A DNA stretch of 64,000 nt from Woeseiaceae bacterium (GCA_021773115.1 JAJFKS010000025.1:186001-250000); one strand, 5' to 3'. Positions 8,332 to 17,962 are shown, counted from the stretch's first letter. Notes: generated by a model not told the origin, from the letters alone. Numbers and translations are program-made.

Positions 8332-9677
8332 GTAAGCGTCTCTACGACGACAATCTGTATCAATTTGGCACGCCGCAGGCAAGCTACTGGGAAGCAACGG
8401 CGAGCGACATCGCTGTTGATGCACCGCCTTTGTCCGGCGACGAGAGCTGCGATGTTGCAATCATTGGCGGCGGCTACACGGGCCTGTCGGCTGCATTGCA
8501 TCTTGCGCGCGATCACAACGTCGACGTGCGGGTGCTGGAGGCAGGACACATCGGGTGGGGAGCATCGGGCAGAAATGGTGGCTTCTGTTGCCTGGGTGGC
8601 ATCGGTGTGCATCGCAGTGATCTGTTTAAGATGGTCGGAGTTGAAAAGACCCGGCAGTTCTTTCGCTCACAGGTCGAGGCGGTGGAACTTGTGCGCCAGA
8701 TTGGTGAACAGGAGGGGCTCGACTTCCGTGCGCAAGGAGCGGCTGAACTGGAGGTTGCGCATACGCCCAGGGCGTTTGATAGATTGCGTGCAGACTACGA
8801 AGTATCAACTCAACAATTGGGCTTGTCGGCAGAATTGCTTGATGCCAATGCGTTTCGTGAACGCCATTTTGATTCAAGCGAACAATACGGTGCGCTGATT
8901 ACACGTCCGGCGTTTGGCCTGCATCCGTTGCGCTATTGTCTTGGGCTTGCCAACGCCGCGCTTCGTCACGGCGCCGTCGTTCACGAAAAAAGTGAGGTCG
9001 TAAATTGGGAGAAGTCCGACGACGGCTGGCATCGTATCCGCACCGCGGCGGGCAGCCTACGTGCACGGAAAGTCATCTTCTCAACCAATGGATTCATGCC
9101 GGAAGGGCTACGTCCTGAGTTTTATGCCCGTACGATGCCCATTATCAGCGCAATAATCGTGACCAATCCTTTGAGTGAGGAGCAACTGGCCGCGTACGCC
9201 TGGCAGACGCGGGAAACGGCAGCGAATTCGCGCCGCATCCTCAATTACTTCCGTTTGTTGCCAGACAAGCGATTCTTGTTTGGTGGGCGAGGCCATTCCA
9301 GCGGTCACCCGGATGGCGAGCGTAAGACATATGTTCGCCTGGAGGAAATGCTCAAAACGATCTGGCCAGCGTGGTCGGCATTAAGAGTTGACTACCATTG
9401 GCACGGATTGATCTGCATGACTGGATCATTCTGTCCATCGGTGGGTCGTCTCGACGATGATGACAGTGTTTATTTCGGCTACGGCTATCATGGCAACGGG
9501 GTTAATACCGCAACGTGGACCGGTAAGAAACTGGCGGACTGGATTGGGACCGGACGTGAGCCGGATTTGCCCGATATCGTTCGTGGAATGGCCAGAAAAT
9601 TTCCGCTTGCAGGCCTGCGACCCAAATATTTTGGACTGGCAATCGGGATTTCGGCCTGGCTGGACCGCCGCAGCTAG
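8328..9677 (+). CDS. FAD-dependent amine/amino-acid oxidoreductase (DAO family, PuuB-like)
   Basis: 449 residues. The dinucleotide-binding fold starts with DVAIIGGGYTGLSAALHLA at about residues 43-61, followed by WGASGRNGGF, the block seen in gamma-glutamylputrescine oxidase and related DAO enzymes. The C-terminal FAD contact is in YFGYGYHGNGVNTATWTGK. Such enzymes oxidise a primary or secondary amine to an imine/aldehyde with release of peroxide or electron transfer. GTG start at 8328 overlaps the decarboxylase stop as GTGA, implying translational coupling. The convergent outer-membrane protein gene ends directly beside its stop. Confidence 0.87.
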   Translation: MSKRLYDDNLYQFGTPQASYWEATASDIAVDAPPLSGDESCDVAIIGGGYTGLSAALHLARDHNVDVRVLEAGHIGWGASGRNGGFCCLGGIGVHRSDLFKMVGVEKTRQFFRSQVEAVELVRQIGEQEGLDFRAQGAAELEVAHTPRAFDRLRADYEVSTQQLGLSAELLDANAFRERHFDSSEQYGALITRPAFGLHPLRYCLGLANAALRHGAVVHEKSEVVNWEKSDDGWHRIRTAAGSLRARKVIFSTNGFMPEGLRPEFYARTMPIISAIIVTNPLSEEQLAAYAWQTRETAANSRRILNYFRLLPDKRFLFGGRGHSSGHPDGERKTYVRLEEMLKTIWPAWSALRVDYHWHGLICMTGSFCPSVGRLDDDDSVYFGYGYHGNGVNTATWTGKKLADWIGTGREPDLPDIVRGMARKFPLAGLRPKYFGLAIGISAWLDRRS

Positions 9678-10349
9678 TCAGAAATTATATACGAATCCGA
9701 GTGACAGAACCGGCCAGGCTTTGTAGTCGCTGACTTCGTCTTCAATTTGCAAACGTTCCGCTTCAATTGCGGGTCCTAGCTGATCCTGCACTGACTGCGG
9801 TGCGCTATCGAAGCCGGTTGCGATCAGCGTGACAGAAGGTTCGCCTTGCCAGAGCACGCCAAAATCAAGATTCAGTCCGACTTTGCCAAAAATTTCGAAA
9901 TCGTAGCCAACGCCGACGTAGGGTGACGTACTGTCAAAGGATGTAACGCTCTGCAACTGACCAACGTCGGCCGTCGAAAACGTATCGTTGCCAATTGTAA
10001 AATCCGCGCCGGACGTATCAAAGCTCGCCATCTGAACCTCATTACCGTTGGAGAATGCGCCCGCGGTCACACGAAACGGACTCAGCGGAAAGCGAAAATT
10101 ACCGGTCATGTAGTAATTGTCCAGAGCAAACGTTGCATCGTAGTTGATACCCGCTTGCCATCCTGACGTGTCGTAATCGTACTGGTTGCCGCCGACGCGC
10201 ATGTCGAGCCAGGGCAGGGGACTCCATCGGCCCTCGATTCCCAGTCCCAGTGTTCCTGCTTTAAACCCGACGCCGAAATCTGCATTCGCGGTGCCCGAGG
10301 CAGCTAGCAACAGTGCGACCAGCGTCACTTTTTGATTGAAGTTAGACAT
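9678..10349 (-). CDS. Predicted outer-membrane beta-barrel protein
   Basis: 223 residues with a signal peptide (MSNFNQKVTLVALLLAASGTANA, cleavage expected after ANA at 23). The mature part is rich in glycine and aromatic residues with alternating strands, and it ends WPVLSLGFVYNF: the terminal phenylalanine with hydrophobics at alternate positions is the signal recognised by the BAM complex. An eight-stranded barrel is likely. I cannot name a substrate or partner. Its start faces the microcin-like peptide gene across about 210 bases, so they could share a regulatory region. Confidence 0.75.
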   Translation of the reverse strand: MSNFNQKVTLVALLLAASGTANADFGVGFKAGTLGLGIEGRWSPLPWLDMRVGGNQYDYDTSGWQAGINYDATFALDNYYMTGNFRFPLSPFRVTAGAFSNGNEVQMASFDTSGADFTIGNDTFSTADVGQLQSVTSFDSTSPYVGVGYDFEIFGKVGLNLDFGVLWQGEPSVTLIATGFDSAPQSVQDQLGPAIEAERLQIEDEVSDYKAWPVLSLGFVYNF

Positions 10350-10562
10350 TTGGAATCTCGGTTTTGCCCAAAACAGGAAATCAGCTCAGAGAATAAACGT
10401 TGCGCAGGGATTTCACTGTGCGACACATCACAAGCACAAGTTGTTGCAGGAATATGTCAAATCTTCAGGGTTTCGGCAGTTTTGTGTGCGGCGCCGACGT
10501 ATTGCACTGCATACATTAAGGGAGCGCAGGAAGCGCAAGCAATAAATCAAAAGGAGATTGAA

Positions 10563-10748
10563 ATGCGAGAACTAACACTGAGTGAAATGAGCATGGTATC
10601 GGGTGCCGGGGACGAGTGTTCGGGTGGTGGTAATAACTACGGTGGTGTTACCGAACCATCGAGCCTTGGTAACGATCTAATTGAGATCTACGAGGGTCTG
10701 GTAGCGGCCACGTCGCATGTGATCGAACGCATTGCAAAAGCACTCTAG
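10563..10748 (+). CDS. Microcin-like precursor peptide with double-glycine-type leader
   Basis: 61 residues. The N-terminus MRELTLSEMSMVSGAGDE follows the class II microcin/bacteriocin leader pattern: charged start, EL/L spacing, then V-S-G-A before the predicted cut. In microcin E492 the leader (MREISQKDLNLAFGA) is likewise cut after GA with a mature G-E/D start, so cleavage after residue 15 is predicted here. The mature peptide (46 residues) has a Gly/Asn/Ser-rich head with one cysteine (C19) and an amphipathic C-terminal helix (IYEGLVAATSHVIERIAKAL). AAAGGAG is 8 bases upstream of the ATG. No C39 peptidase/ABC exporter lies in the window; a CPBP protease gene is convergent 8 bases away. 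Confidence 0.6.
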   Translation: MRELTLSEMSMVSGAGDECSGGGNNYGGVTEPSSLGNDLIEIYEGLVAATSHVIERIAKAL

Positions 10749-10756
10749 AGCAACGG

Positions 10757-11578
10757 CTATCGGGGCGCATGGCGCGTCCTGGTAGCCATTCCTCGAATGA
10801 GAACCAACAGTACAATGATAGACGCAAGTAGGCAGGTACCCGCGATAATTCCAGGCAAGAGAAAAGGGATTGAATCTGGGTCTGGATTCCATTGCCCAGT
10901 CATGCAGCGCCAATCGATTTGGATTAATCCATTTACCGTCGCATGAGAAATAAATGACGGCCATAACGATTTGCTTATCCAGAATTGCATGCCAAAAATG
11001 ACGCCCGCAAAAAATGCAAACGGCCATGACGTGTATCGGTGGAATATTATGAAAACAATCGCAGAAACAATTACCGATACAACGGCACCACGGTAGCGGA
11101 GCACTTCCTGTACGTAGCCGCGATGCAGGATCTCTTCAGTCAGCGGGACGAGCAAGGCCATGACGAAAAAACCCAAACCTATAATTGGCAATGGTGGGCA
11201 GTGAAAACTCAGTGCCAGTGCTGTGGGCGGTGTTGCCTCTGGTGCTGGATAGAACCCCAGTGATACGCCAGCAATCAATTGACTCCACCAGGTGAGACGC
11301 ATCAATGCACCAATCGCCACGGCACGTAGTGCCACGGCCCAATTGATATCCACACGTCTGAACAGTGCAAGGATGTAAGGTTTTTCTACGCGCCAAATCG
11401 GGAACAACAGCAGGATGAGAATCGGTGGAATAACGAGGAACGACAGGTCTGCAGCGAAGCTGGGTTGAAGGCCCTGGTTCGTAAGCTGCCGCTGCAGAAT
11501 CGTACGCGCAATTAAGCCCGCAGTGCTGGCAACAAACAGGGCGACCATTGTCGTTCGAGTAATTCGGTACGCAGTCAT
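10757..11578 (-). CDS. CPBP family intramembrane glutamic/metalloprotease
   Basis: 273 residues, several transmembrane helices. The three CPBP/Abi motifs are intact: EEILHR (E148, E149, R153), the histidine in FIIFHRYTSW (H180), and SHATVNG (H212, N216). The family includes Rce1-like CAAX proteases and proteins tied to bacteriocin processing or self-immunity. The start is ATG 11578 with GGGA upstream; a TTG 9 bases earlier is less likely. It is convergent with the microcin-like peptide gene, which makes an immunity or processing role plausible but unproven. Downstream of alkB on the same strand after 76 bases. Confidence 0.85.
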   Translation of the reverse strand: MTAYRITRTTMVALFVASTAGLIARTILQRQLTNQGLQPSFAADLSFLVIPPILILLLFPIWRVEKPYILALFRRVDINWAVALRAVAIGALMRLTWWSQLIAGVSLGFYPAPEATPPTALALSFHCPPLPIIGLGFFVMALLVPLTEEILHRGYVQEVLRYRGAVVSVIVSAIVFIIFHRYTSWPFAFFAGVIFGMQFWISKSLWPSFISHATVNGLIQIDWRCMTGQWNPDPDSIPFLLPGIIAGTCLLASIIVLLVLIRGMATRTRHAPR

Positions 11579-11654
11579 TCGTCCCAAACTACTTCACGCC
11601 TAGGTTGCCGTCACCAGCACTAATTGCCGTTTTTCAGCAAAAACAATCTGCGTG

Positions 11655-12872
11655 TCAAACACCTGGCAGGTCGGTGTAGGTGGGCTCTGACATTTTATCC
11701 CGGCCCCAGCGTAGGAAAATTGAAGGATGTGCAGCGGGGTCGATATTGACATTGTCGAGATCGCCATTCACATGTGGCAAGGCCATCAGGCGTTTGTCCA
11801 TAAGCTTGAACCACAACCATGGCAGGTAGGCGAGCACGTACATGCCGAAATAGCCATTGGGCAGTCGCGGCAGATTCTCAAAATGGCGTAGCGACTGATA
11901 ACGGCGCAGAGGGTGGGTGTGGTGATCGGAATGTCGTTCGAGATGAAACAGCACCAGGTTGCTGAAAATATGGTTGCTGTTCCATGAATGATGTGGAGAG
12001 CAACGTTCAAGTTTTCCGTCGTCGCCCTTGTGCCGTAGTAAACCGTAATGCTCGATATAATTTGCACTCGTCAGTTGCCAGTAGGCCGCGGCAGTGTGAA
12101 TGAGCAGGAACGGAATGATTTTCCATCCGACCGACAGAAAAAAGATGATCGCCAGCAGCAGTGTGATCGAATAGGACTGCAATATCGGATTGCTATAGTG
12201 CCAGGATGGTTTGCCGCGGCTATTCAGGCGTTGTTTTTCAATGGCCCAGGCCCCCGCAAATGACCCTGGTATTTCGCGGAGCGCAAACTTGTAAATACTC
12301 TCGCCCATACGGGAACTGGCGGGATCTTCAAATGTCGAAACGGTCTTGTGATGGCCGCGATTGTGCTCGATTGTAAAGTGACCGTAGGCGGGTACCGCGA
12401 GCACAATTCTTGCCAGTAGTTTCTCGAACGGCGAATTCTTGTGGCCGAGTTCGTGACCTGTGTTGATCGCCAGTCCCGCGATGATGCCGGAGAATGCCGC
12501 GACCAGAAGGAACTCCGACAGGCTGAGTGGCTCCGTCGTCGCGTACGCAGCAGCGGTAATGAGTGTTACGAAGTGTAGCGGGACGATGATCCAGGTGAGG
12601 CGCCGGTAGTAAGGGTCGCACTCCAGTTGCATGATAATTTCTTCAGGCGGATTGTTGTGATCTTCACCAATTACCCAGTCAAGCAGCGGCGCAATTCCAT
12701 AGTTGAGAACGAATGGCAGAATAAGCCATCCAATATTTCCGCTCTGCGCGTGAAACCAGAGAAATAACAACGGCTGGATGGGATAGACAACGGAAAGTAT
12801 CCAGAGCCAGCGTTTCCTGTCAACATAATGCACCGACTGTCCGTCGGCGGTCACGCCTGTATAGCCTTTCAT
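11655..12872 (-). CDS. alkB: AlkB-type alkane 1-monooxygenase (membrane di-iron hydroxylase)
   Basis: 405 residues, membrane-embedded. It should hydroxylate medium-chain n-alkanes at the terminal carbon with O2 and electrons from a rubredoxin. All histidine boxes are present: HELGH (140-144), HNRGHH (170-175), NYIEHYGLLR (282-291, H285) and HSDHH (314-318). The start is ATG at 12872 (MKGYTG), with AAGGAG about 13 bases upstream, a slightly long spacing. No rubredoxin, rubredoxin reductase or alcohol dehydrogenase is nearby, so electrons must come from genes elsewhere. Related membrane hydroxylases act on xylenes, so the substrate is likely but not certain. Confidence 0.9.
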   Translation of the reverse strand: MKGYTGVTADGQSVHYVDRKRWLWILSVVYPIQPLLFLWFHAQSGNIGWLILPFVLNYGIAPLLDWVIGEDHNNPPEEIIMQLECDPYYRRLTWIIVPLHFVTLITAAAYATTEPLSLSEFLLVAAFSGIIAGLAINTGHELGHKNSPFEKLLARIVLAVPAYGHFTIEHNRGHHKTVSTFEDPASSRMGESIYKFALREIPGSFAGAWAIEKQRLNSRGKPSWHYSNPILQSYSITLLLAIIFFLSVGWKIIPFLLIHTAAAYWQLTSANYIEHYGLLRHKGDDGKLERCSPHHSWNSNHIFSNLVLFHLERHSDHHTHPLRRYQSLRHFENLPRLPNGYFGMYVLAYLPWLWFKLMDKRLMALPHVNGDLDNVNIDPAAHPSIFLRWGRDKMSEPTYTDLPGV

Positions 12873-13027
12873 CGCAGTCGTTTTGCTCCTTTTGGTCGTC
12901 AAATTATACAAAACCTGCGCTCAAGATGACGGTGTAAATCGTCGCCGGGAGAAAATGAATCGCAATGAGGCACGCGTTTGGGAAATGCTTTATATTTGAA
13001 GCACACAGATATCCACTCGGGAAAGCC

Positions 13028-13234
13028 TTGTTAGTCGACAGCAAGAAACTTTGTACTTTGGCGATGACCATTCTTGTTGCGTCCTGTGGCAATGAATTGT
13101 CCGGCGAGCTGTCTTACATAAATACGAGTGTAAAACCTTCAGCCGCGACCCTCGGCGAACAGATCGTACTGGATGTGGCGCAGTACCTGGAACTTACGTC
13201 AAGAAGCAGTGACCAAAACAATGAAAAGGACTGA
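13028..13234 (+). CDS. Small predicted lipoprotein, unknown function
   Basis: 68 residues if started at TTG 13028, which has GGGAAAG just upstream. The N-terminus then reads as a lipoprotein signal: MLVDSKK, a hydrophobic core, and the lipobox LVASC, with the lipidated cysteine at residue 20. The mature part is short and acidic to neutral. The frame extends upstream to ATG 12965, but that would bury the signal inside the protein. I do not recognise a family. It lies 6 bases before the DUF5658 gene and may be co-transcribed with it. Confidence 0.5.
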   Translation: MLVDSKKLCTLAMTILVASCGNELSGELSYINTSVKPSAATLGEQIVLDVAQYLELTSRSSDQNNEKD

Positions 13235-13240
13235 ATCTGA

Positions 13241-13702
13241 ATGGCAGTGAGTCAGGCAATTTTGATTGACCGTGTGGATAATGACCGCCGGCGATTTTCA
13301 TGGCGAACGGTACTCTATGGATATGCGCGTTCACGCCGTCATGTCCACCGACGATCAATCGATGATGCCGTTGTGTTTCTGGATTGCGGCCATCCCTGGT
13401 TGTTTTTCCTGGCGACCGGCACGATGCTGTTGTCCTGCGTCGACGCCTTCCTGACCCTGCAATTGATTGAACTGGGGATGTACGAGGCGAATCCGGTCAT
13501 GCAGGCTGTCATGTCTCAAAGCACCGCATTGTTTACAAGTACGAAACTTGCCATGACGGGTTTCGGAATCCTGGTACTCGTTTTTCTCGCCAAGGCGCGG
13601 TTTCTGAACCGCATTCGTATCGGTTTGATTCTGACTGTTTTCTTCAGCGCCTATGCATGCCTTGTTTGTTACGAACTGGTCAATCTTTTCAACAGGTTGT
13701 AA
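13241..13702 (+). CDS. DUF5658 family membrane protein
   Basis: 153 residues. A basic N-terminal part (RRRFSWRTVLYGYARSRRHVHRR) is followed by three hydrophobic helices (about 48-68, 92-112 and 123-145). The blocks HPWLFFLATGTMLLSCVDAF and FFSAYACLVCYELVNL fit DUF5658, a family of unknown function found in gammaproteobacteria and related lineages. A terminator-like hairpin with eight T follows at 13734-13767. No function can be given. Confidence 0.75.
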   Translation: MAVSQAILIDRVDNDRRRFSWRTVLYGYARSRRHVHRRSIDDAVVFLDCGHPWLFFLATGTMLLSCVDAFLTLQLIELGMYEANPVMQAVMSQSTALFTSTKLAMTGFGILVLVFLAKARFLNRIRIGLILTVFFSAYACLVCYELVNLFNRL

Positions 13703-13733
13703 ACCAGACCTGCCTGCAATAGATTCCGTGTAA

Positions 13734-13767
13734 TGCGCGCTTGCGTTGTACGAGCGCACTTTTTTTT
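13734..13767 (+). terminator. Rho-independent terminator candidate after DUF5658
   Basis: Stem TGCGC/GCGCA (13734-13738 with 13754-13758), extended across a small bulge by TTG/CGA, followed by eight T at 13760-13767. It separates the DUF5658 gene from sucA. Confidence 0.6.
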
Positions 13768-13824
13768 GCCCCAGCAATGGTTCTCGGACCACGGGACGAA
13801 TGGGCAGTGTAAGTCCCTGAAAAC

Positions 13825-16698
13825 ATGAGTGAATCTCTAAAAGAACGCTTGGCCTCGACGCCGCTGTTTGGCGCCAATGCGACCGCAATCGAGTCGCTTT
13901 ATGAACAATATCTTGTTAAGCCGGACTCGGTGGCTGCGGAATGGCGAGACTATTTCACGACCCTGGGCGATGCTGAAACGGAAATTGCTCACTCAACTAT
14001 TCGTGAGGAATTGCTGCATCAATCGCGCGGCGGCCGAAAAACCGGCGCGATTGTCAGCCGATCGGGCGGTCAGGCAGCGTCAGGCGAAAAGCAGGCAGCG
14101 GTCTCGCGACTGATCCAGGTCTACAGTCTGCGCGGTCATCAGATTGCACAGATTGATCCACTTGGCCTGCAGGAGCGTCGAGTGCCAGGTGTACTTAAGC
14201 TGGACTACCTCGGTCTGACTGAATCCGATATGGATTCCGAATTTTTCACCGGTGGCCTTGCAGGCATGGGCAATGAGCGCATGAAGTTGCGCGACATCCT
14301 GGTGCTGCTGAAAAGTATCTACTGCGGCAAGATCGGCGCGGAGTTCGCGCATATTTCGAAAGCACGCGAACGTCTTTGGCTTCGCAAGCGTTTTGAGCAG
14401 GGTGCAGCGTCCAATACGCTCAGCGACGCGGAGCGCATCACCATTCTTGAACGATTGACTGCGGCGGAAGGCATCGAGCGATACCTGCACACGCGCTACG
14501 TCGGCCAGAAACGCTTTTCGCTGGAAGGCGGTGAAAGCCTGATTCCGATGGTTGACGACATCATTCACCAGGGTGGCATTGCGGGCATCGAAGAGATTGT
14601 GATTGGCATGGCACACCGTGGCCGAATCAACGTGCTGGTCAATATTCTAGGCAAATCACCCGAGGAACTGTTCGAAGAATTTGAAGGCAAGTATGATTTA
14701 GCCGAACTGAAAGGTTCCGGCGACGTGAAGTACCACAAGGGATTCTCCGCGGATATGAAGACCGACGGTGGCAATGTGCATATCGCATTGGCGTTCAACC
14801 CGTCGCACCTCGAAATCGTCAACCCCGTCGTCGAAGGATCGGTACGTGCGCGGCAGCAACGCCGTGCCGATGTTGAGCGCCAGGAAGTGCTGCCGTTGCT
14901 GATTCATGGTGACGCGGCATTCTCAGGGCAGGGAGTTGTGACAGAGACATTCCAGATGTCACAGATCAATGGCTTTCGCACCGGTGGCACAGTACATATT
15001 GTGATCAATAACCAGATCGGCTTTACCACCAGCCGACCGTCTGACGCGCGTTCGACCGACTATTGCAGCGACGTTGCAAAGATGATTGAGGCGCCGATAT
15101 TCCACGTGAACGGCGACGACCCAGAGGCGGTCATTTTCGTTACGAGGCTGGCATTAAAGTATCGCCAAAGATTCAAGAAAGACGTTGTTATTGATTTGGT
15201 TTGCTACCGTCGACATGGCCACAACGAAGCCGATGAACCCGCAGCAACGCAGCCGATCATGTACGGCCGCATCAGAGATCAAAAGACGACCCGTGCCTTG
15301 TATGCAGAGAGCCTGATTGAGCGGCAGGTCGTTGCGGCGGACGACGTGACAGCCATGCAGGACGCCTATCGCGATCGTCTGGATCGTGGCGAGCCGGTTC
15401 AGGAGGCGTCGCTCGGAATGATCGGCAATGCGTATACAGTCGACTGGACACCGTATCTGCACACTGAGTGGGACGCTGAAGCGGATACCTCAATTAGTCC
15501 GAAGACGGTTGCCGAACTGGGAAGGCTGATCACGACTCTGCCAGCGGGTGTTAAACCACACGGTCGTGTGCAACGCATTATCGATGAACGCGTCAAGATG
15601 GTCGCAGGCAAGGTGCCGATGGATTGGGGGTTTGCGGAAACGATGGCCTATGCGGCGCTGGTCAACGATGGGCACGATGTTCGCTTGATTGGCCAGGACA
15701 GCGGGCGTGGCACCTTTTTCCATCGTCACGCGGTCGTACATAACCAGGTGAACAATCAAGAATACATTCCGCTGGCGCATATTGTTGAGCGCCCGGATGC
15801 ATTTCGTGTGATCGACTCGTTCCTGTCCGAAGAGGCGGTGCTCGGGTTTGAATACGGCTACGCAAGTACCGAGCCGAATACGCTGGTGATATGGGAAGGC
15901 CAGTTTGGTGACTTTGCGAACGGTGCCCAGGTGGTAATTGATCAGTTCATCAGTTCCGGCGAAGCAAAATGGGGTCGTCTGTGTGGGCTCACAATGTTCC
16001 TGCCGCATGGCTATGAAGGCCAGGGCCCAGAGCACTCTTCAGCAAGGCTCGAACGCTTTCTGCAGCTCTGTGCCGAACATAATATCCAGGTTTGTATCCC
16101 GTCCACACCCGCACAAATGTTCCATATGATCCGTCGTCAGCAAGTGCGCAAGTATCGAAAACCGCTTGTTGTCATGACGCCGAAAAGCCTGCTGCGCCAC
16201 AAGATGTCCGTGTCCGAAATCAACGAGATGTCGACAGGTAAATTCGAGCTCGTCATTCCCGAAATTCAGTCCATTGATGTCAAGAAAACGCGACGGCTGG
16301 TTCTGTGTAGCGGCAAAGTCTATTTTGACCTGTTCGAGGCCCGCGAACTCCACGACATTGACGACATCGCCATTATTCGTATCGAGCAACTGTATCCGTT
16401 CCCAATCGATGACTATGCAAACCTGGTGAATCAATACACGCACGTCGAGGAAATAATCTGGTGCCAGGAAGAGCCACTGAATCAGGGTGCGTGGTATCAG
16501 ATCAAGCATCGACTGCAGGAACCGCTACAAGATCACCAACAACTGTATTATTCCGGTCGTCCCGGTGCCGCAGCGCCAGCCTCCGGAATATTCAAGATCC
16601 ATGTGCAACAGCAACAGGCATTGGTTGAAGCTGCTCTCGATATCAAGTCCAAGGCGAGCAAAGTAGCCAAGCCGAAGAAAACCAAACGGAAAACATAA
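13825..16698 (+). CDS. sucA: 2-oxoglutarate dehydrogenase E1 component
   Basis: 957 residues, thiamine-diphosphate-dependent decarboxylating subunit of the TCA-cycle complex that converts 2-oxoglutarate to succinyl-CoA. It has the N-terminal E2-binding segment (ATAIESLYEQYLVKPDSV), the substrate-contacting GMAHRGRINVLVNILGK block, HGDAAFSGQGVVTE, the ThDP region VINNQIGFTTS and the transketolase-like block FGDFANGAQVVIDQF. Length and order are as in E. coli SucA. First gene of a three-gene set with sucB (its ATG follows the stop directly) and lpd. Confidence 0.97.
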   Translation: MSESLKERLASTPLFGANATAIESLYEQYLVKPDSVAAEWRDYFTTLGDAETEIAHSTIREELLHQSRGGRKTGAIVSRSGGQAASGEKQAAVSRLIQVYSLRGHQIAQIDPLGLQERRVPGVLKLDYLGLTESDMDSEFFTGGLAGMGNERMKLRDILVLLKSIYCGKIGAEFAHISKARERLWLRKRFEQGAASNTLSDAERITILERLTAAEGIERYLHTRYVGQKRFSLEGGESLIPMVDDIIHQGGIAGIEEIVIGMAHRGRINVLVNILGKSPEELFEEFEGKYDLAELKGSGDVKYHKGFSADMKTDGGNVHIALAFNPSHLEIVNPVVEGSVRARQQRRADVERQEVLPLLIHGDAAFSGQGVVTETFQMSQINGFRTGGTVHIVINNQIGFTTSRPSDARSTDYCSDVAKMIEAPIFHVNGDDPEAVIFVTRLALKYRQRFKKDVVIDLVCYRRHGHNEADEPAATQPIMYGRIRDQKTTRALYAESLIERQVVAADDVTAMQDAYRDRLDRGEPVQEASLGMIGNAYTVDWTPYLHTEWDAEADTSISPKTVAELGRLITTLPAGVKPHGRVQRIIDERVKMVAGKVPMDWGFAETMAYAALVNDGHDVRLIGQDSGRGTFFHRHAVVHNQVNNQEYIPLAHIVERPDAFRVIDSFLSEEAVLGFEYGYASTEPNTLVIWEGQFGDFANGAQVVIDQFISSGEAKWGRLCGLTMFLPHGYEGQGPEHSSARLERFLQLCAEHNIQVCIPSTPAQMFHMIRRQQVRKYRKPLVVMTPKSLLRHKMSVSEINEMSTGKFELVIPEIQSIDVKKTRRLVLCSGKVYFDLFEARELHDIDDIAIIRIEQLYPFPIDDYANLVNQYTHVEEIIWCQEEPLNQGAWYQIKHRLQEPLQDHQQLYYSGRPGAAAPASGIFKIHVQQQQALVEAALDIKSKASKVAKPKKTKRKT

Positions 16699-17919
16699 AT
16701 GAGCATAGAGATTAAAGTTCCGCCACTTCCAGAATCGGTTAGCGATGCAACACTTGTCGCGTGGCACAAGAATACAGGCGAATCCGTAGTACGTGATGAA
16801 AACCTGGTGGACCTGGAAACGGATAAAGTTGTTTTGGAAGTTCCGGCGCCGGCTTCTGGAACGCTCGCGAAAATCATCGTCAAAAACGGTACAACCGTGG
16901 TTGCAGGCGATGTACTCGCCATTATTGAGGAAGGAGACGGTGAGGCAAGTGCACCTGCAGAAGTAGCGGCGGCCCCCGCACAGAAAGCAGCACCGAAAGT
17001 TGAAACCGAAGCGAAAGGCGCAGCAAAAACCAGTCCCGCTGTTCGTCGTTTGCTCGATGAGCATGATCTGGATGCGACGATGGTGTCCGGCAGCGGCAAA
17101 GATGGGCGCATAAGCAAATCAGACGTCATGTCGTTCCTGCAATCCGATGACGGTGCTGAAGTGGCTCCGGTCGACCAGGCGCCTGCCGGTGAGAGCAGCT
17201 CCGTTAGTATTGGACTCGAGCGAACAGAGCAACGCGTGCCAATGACTCGGCTGCGGGCAAGAATCGCGGAGCGGCTGATGGAGGCTCAACAATCTGCTGC
17301 AATGTTAACAACCTTCAACGAGGTCGATCTGACCGAGGTGATAGCGCTCCGCAAGCGCTACAAGGAATCATTTGAGAAACAGCATGATGTTCGTTTGGGC
17401 TTCATGTCATTTTTCGCGAAGGCTTCCGTTGAAGCTTTGAAGAAATTTCCGGTGGTCAATGCTTCCGTTGAAGGCAATGAAATTATTTATCACAATTATT
17501 TTGATATCGGCATTGCAGTTTCAAGTGATCGCGGGCTGATGGTGCCGGTGATTCGAGACGTCGACCAGTTGAGTTTTGCAGAGTTCGAACTTGCATTGAA
17601 TGAGGTGGCTGGCAAGGCGCAGGCAGGTACCATCGGCATGGAGGATCTGACGGGCGGAACGTTTACGATTACTAATGGCGGAATTTTTGGTTCGATGATG
17701 TCGACACCGATCCTGAACCAGCCGCAGAGCGCGATCCTTGGCATGCATTCGATCCAGCAACGCCCGATGGTGGTTGACGGGGAGATAGTTGCACGACCCA
17801 TGATGTACCTTGCTGTGACTTACGATCATCGCATTATTGATGGTAAGGAAGCGGTGCAGTTCCTCGTTTCAATTAAAGACCAACTTGAGGATCCGGCGCG
17901 ACTATTGTTGCAAGTCTGA
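16699..17919 (+). CDS. sucB: Dihydrolipoamide succinyltransferase (E2 of 2-oxoglutarate dehydrogenase)
   Basis: 406 residues. N-terminal lipoyl domain with the modified lysine in [14 protein letters not shown] (K43), an Ala/Pro/Glu-rich linker, a peripheral subunit-binding domain ([14 protein letters not shown]) and the catalytic acyltransferase domain ending with the active-site [15 protein letters not shown]. It moves the succinyl group from E1-bound lipoate to CoA and forms the core of the complex. It begins on the base after the sucA stop, so the two are almost surely translated from one message. Confidence 0.97.
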   Translation: MSIEIKVPPLPESVSDATLVAWHKNTGESVVRDENLVDLETDKVVLEVPAPASGTLAKIIVKNGTTVVAGDVLAIIEEGDGEASAPAEVAAAPAQKAAPKVETEAKGAAKTSPAVRRLLDEHDLDATMVSGSGKDGRISKSDVMSFLQSDDGAEVAPVDQAPAGESSSVSIGLERTEQRVPMTRLRARIAERLMEAQQSAAMLTTFNEVDLTEVIALRKRYKESFEKQHDVRLGFMSFFAKASVEALKKFPVVNASVEGNEIIYHNYFDIGIAVSSDRGLMVPVIRDVDQLSFAEFELALNEVAGKAQAGTIGMEDLTGGTFTITNGGIFGSMMSTPILNQPQSAILGMHSIQQRPMVVDGEIVARPMMYLAVTYDHRIIDGKEAVQFLVSIKDQLEDPARLLLQV

Positions 17920-17962
17920 TTCCGTACACTCTCGGTAAATTTAGTAAAGGACTATTTGGAAA

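Noticed and set aside
10332..10562. In-frame extension upstream of the microcin-like peptide
   Set aside because: Composition is poor and the strong AAAGGAG site with leader-like sequence fixes the start at 10563.
11629..11644. GTTTTT/AAAAAC hairpin between alkB and the CPBP gene as a terminator
   Set aside because: The stem is only A/T apart from one pair and no T-run follows on the minus strand.
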